Positions 1 to 6,399 of a stretch of 6,813 bases of DNA are shown in pieces. Source of the stretch: Lachnospiraceae bacterium. Its GTDB lineage: Bacteria; Bacillota; Clostridia; Lachnospirales; Lachnospiraceae. Numbering within the stretch: position 1 is the stretch's first letter; every line of letters starts with the position of its first letter. The position numbers were made by a program, and so were the translations under genes. Where the stretch lies: assembly GCA_022790905.1 (NCBI GenBank), contig JAAVYC010000003.1, forward strand, positions 1 through 6,813, given 5' to 3'. Below the pieces are notes generated by a model, which saw only the letters and a list, made by a program, of their open reading frames with translations, was not told the DNA's origin and did no database searches.

Positions 1-1
1 G

Positions 2-265
2 ATTTTTCCGCCGCAGTATCGAGCTCAGATTGTGACAGCTTTGGGAAGAAATGAACAGGTTACACTGAAATTTTTTAATAGAAATCTAGTTGCACAAGAT
101 CGGTCATTGCAATTAAATGTTGCACCGAGTACAATGATAAGTACGATAAATGGACAGAGGGTAAATTGTAATCTTGGAAATCGGACGCTTTTGGTATATT
201 ACACGGCGACAACTAGAAGCATTCCTCCACAGACGACACCTGGAAAAATAGTAGTATTATGTTAA
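2..265 (+). CDS. C-terminal part of an unrecognised protein (5' end outside the window)
   Basis: The reading frame is open from the first bases of the window to the TAA at 263-265, giving 87 residues of a longer protein. A GTG at 32 lies in this frame, but nothing resembling a ribosome binding site precedes it, so I read the segment as the tail of a gene that starts upstream. The tail is polar, rich in Thr, Asn, Gln and Val, and alternates hydrophobic and polar residues as beta strands do. It has no membrane segment and ends in a short hydrophobic run followed by Cys (IVVLC). I do not recognise the family and assign no function. No convincing intrinsic terminator follows: there is no GC stem with a T-run between 266 and 376. 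Confidence is for a real coding tail, not for a role. Confidence 0.6.
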   Translation: MFPPQYRAQIVTALGRNEQVTLKFFNRNLVAQDRSLQLNVAPSTMISTINGQRVNCNLGNRTLLVYYTATTRSIPPQTTPGKIVVLC

Positions 266-376
266 GAAAATGGGGCCAATTTGATGAAGTCGATCATGGA
301 AATAGGTAATATTTGGAATCTGTAAAACGGTGTATTTTGAAATCGACATTTTCCGTACTTACTTACTTCTTTTTGC

Positions 377-405
377 TTGCGCGTTGCGAATAAAAGTATT
401 ATAAT
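377..405 (+). promoter_or_regulatory. Sigma-A-type promoter for the permease operon
   Basis: A perfect -10 box TATAAT lies at 400-405. TTGCGC at 377-382 is a -35 box with the key TTG, at the ideal 17-base spacing. Transcription would start near 411-413 and leave a leader of about 87 bases before the permease. TTGC occurs three times around the -35 (373, 377, 384), and ACTT is repeated three times just upstream (357-368). The leader contains a weak AT hairpin (415-419 with 425-429). I see no known riboswitch in it. Confidence 0.65.
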
Positions 406-481
406 AGGGTCGATTTATCGTTTTGATAAGTTGATTCTAGGCGGGCTCAAATTGGCACCGTTAAACTATTGTTTCGAGGTT

Positions 482-502
482 AGGAGGTAAGAAATGAAAT
501 GA
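482..502 (+). promoter_or_regulatory. Ribosome binding site with a two-codon ORF overlapping the permease start
   Basis: AGGAGG at 482-487 is a strong Shine-Dalgarno sequence. The nearest ATG (494-496) is at the better spacing, 6 bases, but reads ATG AAA TGA and stops at once. The permease ATG at 499 lies 11 bases from the Shine-Dalgarno and overlaps that stop codon as ATGA (499-502). The permease may therefore be started directly at long spacing, or by re-initiation after the two-codon ORF. No in-frame start exists further upstream, because a TAG at 481-483 closes the frame. Confidence 0.5.
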
Positions 503-1854
503 TAGCACAAATTTTAGCCGTTCTCATTTTTTTGGCAATGTTTCTTTTGATTATTACGGAAAAATTTGAGCGACACGTAATCACGTTATGCTGTGGAGCA
601 TTGACATTGATTTTTGTTTTTGGAGTTTGCATGAGAAGTGTTGATGCGATTATGGAAACGTTGAATGTACATAGTATTTTTACATTGGATTTTTGGTATC
701 ATGTAGGAGAGAGTTCGGAATCTTCTTCGGGTATCAATTGGGCCACTATTATTTTTATTGCAGGAATGATGATTATGGTGGAGGGAATGGCGTTGGTTGG
801 ATTCTTCCGCTGGCTTTGTATGAAAATTGCGAATATGGTGCATTATAAAACGATTCCGATTTTTATTACATTTATGCTTATGTCGGCCGTTTTGGCAATG
901 TTTATTGACAGTATTACGGTCATATTGTTTTTGGCAGCGGTTACCGTGGAGTTGGCACAGCTGTTAAAATTTAATCCGGTTCCAATGATTCTCTCAGAGA
1001 TTTTCTGTGCAAATTTGGGAGGCTCAGCGACAATGTGCGGAGATCCGCCAAATATTATTATCGGAACTTCCTTGGGATATTCCTTTGCTGATTTTATCAC
1101 GAACACAGGTGTGATGGCGGGAATTTCTTTGGTGGTTATCATTGTTTATTTTTACTTTGTATTTCGTAAAGAGCTTAAAAGTAGTACAAAAGGCGATATT
1201 GATGTCACAAATTATCCAGATCCAAAAGAGGCGATTAAGGATAAAAGAGGTTTTATTATCAGCTGTATGATCTTTTTCCTTGCGGTAGCGCTGCTTATTA
1301 CACATGCACAGACTGGTCTGACGGTAGCGTTTATCGGTTTGTTTATCGCAGTGCTCACATTGATTGCAGCTACGAGAAATGTCGGGAAGATCATGAGAAA
1401 AGTTGATTATAAAACGATCTTATTTTTTGTGGGCTTGTTCGTTGTAGTGGGAGGCCTAGAGCAGACAGGGATTCTAGAAGTGATTGCAGAGTTTATCGGA
1501 GAGATCAGTGGCGGAAATGCCAAGTTGATGATTGCGATTATTATCTGGGTGTCGGCAGTTGCCAGCGCTTTTGTGGACAATATTCCGTTTGCGGCAACGA
1601 TGATTCCGGTTATCAGGAGTCTTGAAGTTACCCAAAATATCAGTCTATCGGTATTGGCATGGGCTTTGTCCATGGGAACAGATATTGGTGGAAGCGCTAC
1701 ACCGATCGGTGCATCTGCTAACGTCGTTGGTACGTCGGTTGCAGCGAGAGGAGGATATCCGATTGGCTGGGGCAAATACTGTCTGAAAGTAGTACCTGCC
1801 ACAATTATTGTATTGTTGATATCTACATTTTATATTTTTGCGAGATATCTATAA
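499..1854 (+). CDS. ArsB/NhaD/SLC13-type (ion transporter superfamily) membrane permease
   Basis: This is a polytopic inner-membrane transporter of 451 residues with about 10-12 hydrophobic segments. It belongs to the ion transporter superfamily, which includes ArsB, NhaD-type Na+/H+ antiporters, the P protein and the CitMHS/SLC13 carriers. The two inverted halves are visible. The first has FIDS at 135-138 and GDPPNIIIG at 181-189. The second has FVDN at 358-361 and the Gly-rich GGSATPIGASANVVG at 397-411. In known members these paired regions form re-entrant hairpins that bind substrate and ions. A polar loop at about 223-250 joins the halves. The first-half motif has Ser where relatives usually have Asn (FLDN). 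The substrate cannot be told from sequence: Na+/H+ exchange, arsenite or a carboxylate are all possible. No arsR or arsC homologue is nearby, so arsenite is not favoured. The gene has its own promoter at 377-405 and is followed after 36 bases by the kinase-like gene, so the two are probably co-transcribed. Confidence 0.9.
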   Translation: MIAQILAVLIFLAMFLLIITEKFERHVITLCCGALTLIFVFGVCMRSVDAIMETLNVHSIFTLDFWYHVGESSESSSGINWATIIFIAGMMIMVEGMALVGFFRWLCMKIANMVHYKTIPIFITFMLMSAVLAMFIDSITVILFLAAVTVELAQLLKFNPVPMILSEIFCANLGGSATMCGDPPNIIIGTSLGYSFADFITNTGVMAGISLVVIIVYFYFVFRKELKSSTKGDIDVTNYPDPKEAIKDKRGFIISCMIFFLAVALLITHAQTGLTVAFIGLFIAVLTLIAATRNVGKIMRKVDYKTILFFVGLFVVVGGLEQTGILEVIAEFIGEISGGNAKLMIAIIIWVSAVASAFVDNIPFAATMIPVIRSLEVTQNISLSVLAWALSMGTDIGGSATPIGASANVVGTSVAARGGYPIGWGKYCLKVVPATIIVLLISTFYIFARYL

Positions 1855-1890
1855 GATGGGATGCGCACGGGTATCTATTAGGAGGTTAAA

Positions 1891-2490
1891 ATGTCAAAAC
1901 AATTAATTATTTCAGTGAGTCGTGAATTTGGCAGCGGAGGTCACATCGTTGCACAACATCTTGCGAAAAAATTTGAGCTGCCGTTATATAACCGAAATCT
2001 GCTAAAAGAGATTACCATCGAGAAAAACTGGGATTTAAAAGAATTGGAAAAGTACGATGAGCTGTCAAGAAAACCGTTATTTTCCAGAACGATTAGAGGA
2101 TATAGTAATTCACCTGAAGAGAATATAGCGAATTTGCAGTTTGAATATTTGCAAAAGAAGGCAGATCAGGGAAAATCTTTTGTCATTGTCGGACGTTGTG
2201 CGGAAAGTGTCCTGAAAAAATATGATGCCTTGGTTTCTATTTTCGTTTTAGCAGATGTGGACACGAAAATCAAACGTATTATGGAAACACATGAAATTTC
2301 CAAATTGGAGGCAGAACTTATGATGAAGCGCTATGACAGGGAACGAAAGGCTTATCATAATTATTACTGTGTACATAAATGGGGAGATTCTAGAAATTAC
2401 GACATCTGTGTGAACAGCAGCAGATTGGGATTCGAGTGTACAGCAAATGTATTAGAAGAGTATATCAGAGAGAGAATGGAAAGACGTTAA
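1891..2490 (+). CDS. Cytidylate-kinase-like P-loop protein
   Basis: This is a cytoplasmic protein of 199 residues in the cytidylate-kinase-like (Cytidylate_kin2 type) family, close in length to other members. The N-terminal strand and P-loop read SREFGSGGH (10-18), followed by the helix IVAQHLAKKF. IVGRCAE (99-105) matches the family's second conserved strand. The region from about 129 to 172 (RIMETHEIS, then RYDRERKAYHNYY, then WGDSRNYDICVNS) carries the basic lid and the family's characteristic C-terminal motif. The Lys normally found in a Walker A motif is replaced by His18, as is usual in this family but not in true CMP kinase. Phosphoryl transfer to CMP is therefore not assured, and the cell probably has a separate Cmk. 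The start is well supported by GGAGG at 1881-1885, 5 bases upstream. The gene follows the permease by 36 bases, which suggests an operon and possibly a nucleotide-dependent role linked to transport (inference). Confidence 0.85.
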   Translation: MSKQLIISVSREFGSGGHIVAQHLAKKFELPLYNRNLLKEITIEKNWDLKELEKYDELSRKPLFSRTIRGYSNSPEENIANLQFEYLQKKADQGKSFVIVGRCAESVLKKYDALVSIFVLADVDTKIKRIMETHEISKLEAELMMKRYDRERKAYHNYYCVHKWGDSRNYDICVNSSRLGFECTANVLEEYIRERMERR

Positions 2491-2501
2491 TGAGAATTGA
2501 T

Positions 2502-2537
2502 ACGGCGTAGCCTTTGAGCTGCGCCGTTCTGTGTGTC
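2502..2537 (+). terminator. GC-rich hairpin, probable (imperfect) intrinsic terminator
   Basis: ACGGCGTAGC (2502-2511) pairs with GCTGCGCCGT (2518-2527) over 10 pairs, including one G-T wobble, around a 6-base loop CTTTGA. The following tract TTCTGTGTGT is T-rich but not a clean T-run, so termination may be partial. The hairpin begins 12 bases after the kinase-like stop codon and ends 44 bases before the next gene. This fits the end of the permease/kinase unit. An attenuator or mRNA-end stabiliser is the alternative. Confidence 0.5.
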
Positions 2538-2571
2538 AAATTTTAAAGGATTAACAGAAGAGAGGACAAGT

Positions 2572-3732
2572 ATGAATAAACAGGAAGTGTTGGAGCTTAG
2601 AAAGCAATTCACACCTGCAAATTGTGCAATCACACGGATCTGTGGCTGTTATGTGGACCATGAGAAAAATAAACAGGCGCAGTCAAAGGAGGCATTTTTA
2701 TCACTGCCGGAGGAAGAAGCGTTTAAATATTATGATATTTTTAAAAAGACATTATCCGGTGGAATCGGACGAAATATGCTGAATATGGAATTTCCTTATG
2801 AACAGGAGAGGGCAGGTGGAACACAAGAATTTTTGATGAAATTGAGGGACAGTAAATTAGAAGACGATATGCTCTTAGAAGAATTTTATGATAGAGTCAT
2901 TGAAGGATATTCCTACGAGGGAAATTACTATATCGTACTAATTCATGCACTGTATGATGTGCCGGGAAAGACATCTGATCACCAGATGATGGAGGATGCC
3001 TCGGATTATGTCTATGAATATTTGCTGTGCAGTATCTGTCCGGTCACACTTTCCAAAGCAGGGCTGTCCTATCATATAGAAGATAGGAGGATTCGGGATC
3101 GAGTCCGAGATTGGGTGGTAGAGATGCCAGACAAGGGATTTTTATTTCCAGCATTTAACGATCGGAATACGGATATTCATGAAGTGTTGTATTATACGAA
3201 AAAGACCAGCGATTTGCAGCCGGAGTTGATTGATTTGCTGCTAGGGGCAAAGATGCCGATGTCAGCCGATGTACAAAAAGAGACATTTCAGACATTGGTG
3301 GAAGATACGTTAGGAGAAAAGAGTGATTATGAAATCCTGAGGAATATCCATGACACTTTAAATGAAATGATCGAGGAACATAAAGAGGAACCGGAACCTC
3401 TGGCGCTGGATAAAACGGATGTGAAAAAAATTTTTGAAAGCAGCGGAGTGCCAGAGGAAAACTTAGAGGAGTTTGACCGCACTTACGAGAAGACAGCTGG
3501 AGAGAGGGCCTCGCTTTTGGCAGAAAATATTGCAGAAGTGCGAAAATTTAATATTGAGACGCCGGATGTAGTGATAAAAGTAAATCCGGACAGAGCTGAT
3601 CTGGTGGAAACGAAGGTGATTGATGGCAGGCAGTGTCTAGTCATTGCAGTGGACGATCGTATTGAAGTGAACGGGATTTCAGTGCGGACAATAAAACAGA
3701 CATCTTTGACTGATGAAATCGATTTGGATTAG
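2572..3732 (+). CDS. DUF4317-like protein of unknown function
   Basis: This is a soluble, Glu/Asp/Lys-rich protein of 386 residues. The start MNKQEVLELRKQF followed by CAITRICGCYV, and the total length, match my recollection of the DUF4317 family of Firmicutes, whose function is not known. I see no signal peptide and no membrane segment. Six cysteines are present, five of them in two groups: C18, C24 and C26 (a C-x5-C-x-C pattern) near the N-terminus, and C153 and C156 (CSIC) in the middle, plus C355. These could bind metal or form a redox site, but this is inference. A helical, charged stretch covers about 230-325, and a beta-rich end covers about 330-375. I chose the ATG at 2572 because GAGAGG (2560-2565) lies 6 bases upstream. 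A GTG in frame at 2533 would put the first codons right after the hairpin and has no ribosome binding site. The HAD phosphatase gene starts 17 bases after the stop, so the two are probably co-transcribed. No clear promoter is visible in the 81-base gap before it; a weak candidate is TTGAGC at 2514 with TCAAAT at 2536. Confidence 0.8.
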   Translation: MNKQEVLELRKQFTPANCAITRICGCYVDHEKNKQAQSKEAFLSLPEEEAFKYYDIFKKTLSGGIGRNMLNMEFPYEQERAGGTQEFLMKLRDSKLEDDMLLEEFYDRVIEGYSYEGNYYIVLIHALYDVPGKTSDHQMMEDASDYVYEYLLCSICPVTLSKAGLSYHIEDRRIRDRVRDWVVEMPDKGFLFPAFNDRNTDIHEVLYYTKKTSDLQPELIDLLLGAKMPMSADVQKETFQTLVEDTLGEKSDYEILRNIHDTLNEMIEEHKEEPEPLALDKTDVKKIFESSGVPEENLEEFDRTYEKTAGERASLLAENIAEVRKFNIETPDVVIKVNPDRADLVETKVIDGRQCLVIAVDDRIEVNGISVRTIKQTSLTDEIDLD

Positions 3733-3749
3733 AGCAAAAGGAGAGGAAA

Positions 3750-4571
3750 ATGAGAGAATACAAATTAATCGCCCTTGATTTGGATGGTACACTTTTAGAT
3801 GACGAAAAGAAAATATCGAAAAAAAATATCTCGGCGGTTCAAAAGGCTATCGAAAGAGGGAAAACCGTAATTTTTAACACAGGCAGATGCCCAGCCGAAA
3901 TTGAGGAATATTTAGAACTATTAGAGGGAGTTCGATATGTCAACTCTATGAGTGGTGCTCTTGTCTTTGATTCGAGAAATGACAAAATAATTTATTCTAA
4001 GCCATTAGAAAGTGATATGGTAAAAAAGTTAATGGAAATTTCATTAAAAGAAGAGTGTATGCTTCATTTTATGAAGAAATTATCGATTGTCCAAAGAGAT
4101 GAGATTCCGAAAATGTCGAATTATGGAATGCAGAAATATCAAAAAATGTATGAGAGAGTTACTACAAAATGGGAAAATCTGGTGGAAGAGTATTATCAAA
4201 ATCCATTTCCAGTAGAAAAACTCAATATATATTTTACATCGGCAGAAAGCAGGCAGAGGACGAAAGAGCGAATTTTAGAGGCTGGATTAGAAGCGGAAAT
4301 GATGTATGCAGAAGAGTCTTCTCTGGAAATATGTGAAAAGGGTGTTGATAAGGGGATCGGACTGCAAAAACTCTGTGATTATTTGCAAATTCCAATCGAA
4401 GATACAATTGTGCTTGGAGATGCTGACAATGATTATCCAGCTCTTAAAGCAGCAGGACTTGGAGTCGCGATGGGAAATGCGAATGAGAGGTTGAAAGGGA
4501 TTGCAGATGTTGTGGCAAAGGATAACAATCACGATGGTTGTGCACAGATCATAGAGGAATATTTGTTATAA
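3750..4571 (+). CDS. Cof-type HAD phosphatase, copy 1
   Basis: This is a cytoplasmic haloacid-dehalogenase superfamily hydrolase of 273 residues, the usual size for the Cof/YidA-like group (type IIB) that removes phosphate from sugar phosphates, flavin or pyridoxal phosphates. All four HAD motifs are present. Motif I is DLDGTLLD with nucleophile D10 and acid/base D12. Motif II is NTGR (43-46) with T44. Motif III is K201 in GVDKG. Motif IV is GDADND (223-228) with the Mg2+-binding D224 and D228. The segment between motifs II and III (about 80-190) is the C2-type cap that decides substrate choice. The start is supported by AGGAGAGG at 3739-3746, 3 bases upstream. It follows the DUF4317-like gene by 17 bases and precedes a close paralogue. 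The substrate cannot be named. Confidence 0.92.
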   Translation: MREYKLIALDLDGTLLDDEKKISKKNISAVQKAIERGKTVIFNTGRCPAEIEEYLELLEGVRYVNSMSGALVFDSRNDKIIYSKPLESDMVKKLMEISLKEECMLHFMKKLSIVQRDEIPKMSNYGMQKYQKMYERVTTKWENLVEEYYQNPFPVEKLNIYFTSAESRQRTKERILEAGLEAEMMYAEESSLEICEKGVDKGIGLQKLCDYLQIPIEDTIVLGDADNDYPALKAAGLGVAMGNANERLKGIADVVAKDNNHDGCAQIIEEYLL

Positions 4572-4648
4572 TTTCGATAACGCCAAGTATTTTTGTCAAA
4601 AAAGTATCAATAAAAATTGCTGTGCCTGGATAAATGGAGAAAATAGCG

Positions 4649-5470
4649 ATGCATAAATATAAATTAATTGCTTTTGATATGGACGGAACCCTTTTAAACA
4701 GTAAGAAGGAGATATCAAGACGAAACTTGTCGGCAATTCACAAAGCGGTGGAAAAAGGGAAAGTGATTATTCTCAGTACGGGAAGAGGTTTGACCGAATT
4801 AAAAGAGTATCAAGGTATATTAAAGGAGGTACAATATTTTAATTGTGCGAATGGAGCACTTGGCTTTGATCAAAAGAATCGTCAAGTCATACATTCAAAA
4901 GCTTTAGACATTGAAACTGTCAAGCGATTGATAGAGATTTCTTTAAAGGAAGATGCTATGATACATCTGATGACAAAAGAATCCGTGTTTCAAAAGGATC
5001 AGGTTGTTCAGATGCAAAAATATGGATTGGGAGATTATCAGGCTACATATACGGGAGAGGCTGTGGAATGGGAGAATCTGGCAAAAGAATATTATAAAAA
5101 TCCATTTCCAGTAGAAAAGTATAGTGTCCACCATACCTCAGAGGAGAGCAGGGCGCGCACAGAGAAACGAATTGTAGAAGCCGGACTGGAAGTAGAATTG
5201 GTCTATGCGGACAAGACTTCTTTAGAAGTATCCGAGCGAGGAGTCAATAAGGGATGGGGCATCCAAAGGATTTGTGAATATTTAAACATTCCGATCGAAG
5301 ATACGATTGCAGTGGGAGATTCAGATAATGACTATACAGCCTTGGAAGTGGCAGGGTTTGCAGTTGCAATGGGCAATGCGAATGAGAAGATAAAAAAAGT
5401 GGCAGATGTTGTGGTGGGAGACAATGATCATGACGGCTGTGCACAAGTAATTGAAGAATATGTATTATAA
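4649..5470 (+). CDS. Cof-type HAD phosphatase, copy 2 (tandem paralogue)
   Basis: This second HAD hydrolase also has 273 residues and aligns without gaps to the preceding one, at about 153 of 273 identical residues (56%) by hand count. The catalytic set is intact: D10 and D12 in DMDGTLL, T44 in STGR, K201 in GVNKG, and D224 and D228 in GDSDND. It should be an active Mg2+-dependent phosphatase on small phosphorylated metabolites. The cap region differs most (for example residues 131-140, 2 of 10 identical), so the two copies may differ in substrate. I chose the ATG at 4649 because GGAG (4636-4639) lies 9 bases upstream and the resulting protein matches copy 1 residue for residue in length. The ATG at 4634 would add five residues and has no ribosome binding site. 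The 77-base gap after copy 1 has only AT-rich sequence, with no clear terminator or promoter, so read-through transcription is likely. The end overlaps the transporter gene. Confidence 0.92.
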   Translation: MHKYKLIAFDMDGTLLNSKKEISRRNLSAIHKAVEKGKVIILSTGRGLTELKEYQGILKEVQYFNCANGALGFDQKNRQVIHSKALDIETVKRLIEISLKEDAMIHLMTKESVFQKDQVVQMQKYGLGDYQATYTGEAVEWENLAKEYYKNPFPVEKYSVHHTSEESRARTEKRIVEAGLEVELVYADKTSLEVSERGVNKGWGIQRICEYLNIPIEDTIAVGDSDNDYTALEVAGFAVAMGNANEKIKKVADVVVGDNDHDGCAQVIEEYVL

Positions 5471-6338
5471 AAACAACAGAAAATCCCTATGGATGTTGGC
5501 AAGTTCTATGTTTATTTTTGGAACCATTGGCATTTTTAGAAGATATATGTCATTATCTTCGGGAATTTTGGCTTTTACTAGAAGTATAATTGGCGCATTA
5601 TTTCTATGTGCTTTTATTAAAATCAAGGGGGAAAAGATAAAACGTAGAATTGGCTATAAAGTTCTGATTGGACTTGTCATTTCCGGCGCAGTTATGGGAA
5701 TGAACTGGATTTTATTATTTGAAGCCTATAACTATACGACCATTGCAACAGCTACCTTGTGCTATTATATGCAGCCCGTTATCGTGATATTGCTTTCACC
5801 GCTCATTCTAAAAGAAAGAGTTACGTTAAAAAAGCTGTTTTGTGCATCGATATCTATATTGGGAATGATATTGATATCAGGTGTGATGGATCAGGGTGGT
5901 GTTCAGACAGGAGAATTAAAAGGGATTTTTTTCGGCCTTGGAGCAGCAATTTTTTATGCGGCGGTTGTGTTATTGAATAAAAAAATTGGAAATATCGATG
6001 TTTACGAGAAAACCGTGATTCAGTTATTATCGGCGGCAATCATTCTAATTCCGTATCTACTTTTGACAGAAAATATCGGTGACGTACAGTTTGGTATGAC
6101 AAACATTGTCATGTTGCTTTTTATCGGGATTGTCCACACAGGAATTGCTTACATTTTATATTTTGGAAGTATGGACGGTGTAAAGGCACAGACAATTGCA
6201 GCGTTTGGCTATATAGATCCGGTGACTGCATTAATTTTGTCTTCGATTGTCCTGCAAGAATCTATGAAAATGTGGGGAATGATTGGAGCGGTCTTGATTA
6301 TCGGAGGGGCAATGTTAGGAGAGACGAAATTTTCGTAA
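5460..6338 (+). CDS. DMT-superfamily (EamA) transporter
   Basis: This is an inner-membrane protein of 292 residues with about ten predicted membrane helices in two EamA repeats (roughly 10-140 and 155-286), the normal architecture and length of drug/metabolite transporters. Recognisable marks are GTIGIFRRYM near the start, the MNWILLFEAYNYTTIATATLCYY region (81-103), LKER at 117-120 closing the first repeat, and VHTGIAYILYFGS with YIDPVTALILS and LQES (225-268) in the second repeat. Relatives export amino acids, purines or other metabolites; the substrate here is unknown. The ATG at 5460 overlaps the last 11 bases of the HAD gene, and no good Shine-Dalgarno is present (only a weak GAAG at 5453, too close), so translation is probably coupled to the phosphatase. 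A TTG at 5451 in the same frame is a less likely start. The gene lacks its own promoter and probably belongs to the HAD unit. I see no clear terminator after it. Confidence 0.9.
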   Translation: MYYKNNRKSLWMLASSMFIFGTIGIFRRYMSLSSGILAFTRSIIGALFLCAFIKIKGEKIKRRIGYKVLIGLVISGAVMGMNWILLFEAYNYTTIATATLCYYMQPVIVILLSPLILKERVTLKKLFCASISILGMILISGVMDQGGVQTGELKGIFFGLGAAIFYAAVVLLNKKIGNIDVYEKTVIQLLSAAIILIPYLLLTENIGDVQFGMTNIVMLLFIGIVHTGIAYILYFGSMDGVKAQTIAAFGYIDPVTALILSSIVLQESMKMWGMIGAVLIIGGAMLGETKFS

Positions 6339-6354
6339 AAATAGTCAGAAAACT

Positions 6355-6384
6355 TTGGTATTTATCAGTTATATGTGGTATAAT
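6355..6384 (+). promoter_or_regulatory. Extended -10 sigma-A-type promoter (P1) before the secreted-protein gene
   Basis: TATAAT at 6379-6384 is preceded by TGG (6376-6378), forming the extended -10 motif TGnTATAAT. TTGGTA at 6355-6360 is a fair -35 box at 18-base spacing. The start would be near 6390, leaving a leader of about 130 bases before the ATG at 6520. Confidence 0.65.
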
Positions 6385-6399
6385 GATCACACATAGACA

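Larger units (their letters stand above)
3750..5470 (+). repeat. Tandem gene duplication of the HAD phosphatase
   Basis: The two phosphatase genes are direct repeats with an 899-base period. Protein identity is about 56% without gaps, while DNA identity survives only in short blocks. The longest I noticed is 22 bases, at 4198-4219 and 5097-5118, coding for the cap segment around NPFPVEK. Divergence at this level indicates an old duplication kept by selection rather than a recent one. Confidence 0.8.

Noticed and set aside
451..462. TGGCACCG resembles the core of the T-box leader motif.
   Set aside because: The leader from the predicted start is only about 87 bases, has no stem I or specifier region and no terminator hairpin, and the gene is a permease with no sign of amino acid control.
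586..1802. Several long open frames on the minus strand across the permease gene.
   Set aside because: They are shadows of the strongly supported + strand gene. Their translations are low-complexity, lack ribosome binding sites, and match no family.
2533..2571. GTG start 13 codons upstream for the DUF4317-like protein.
   Set aside because: It has no Shine-Dalgarno and lies directly after the hairpin, while the ATG at 2572 has GAGAGG at good spacing and gives the expected N-terminus.
4306..4494. A + strand open frame of 62 codons inside the first HAD gene.
   Set aside because: It lies in another frame of a gene with complete HAD motifs and has no independent support.
4587..4605. AT hairpin TTTTTGTCAAAAA between the HAD genes as a terminator.
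   Set aside because: The stem is only A-T pairs with a 3-base loop and no T-run after it, so it is too weak to call.
4634..4648. Earlier ATG for the second HAD phosphatase.
   Set aside because: It has no ribosome binding site. The sequence here supplies the GGAG for the ATG at 4649, which gives the same length as the paralogue.
6322..6336. Near-palindrome ACGAAATTTTCGT at the end of the transporter gene as a terminator.
   Set aside because: The centre leaves almost no loop, the stem is AT-rich, and it is followed by A's rather than T's on the coding strand.
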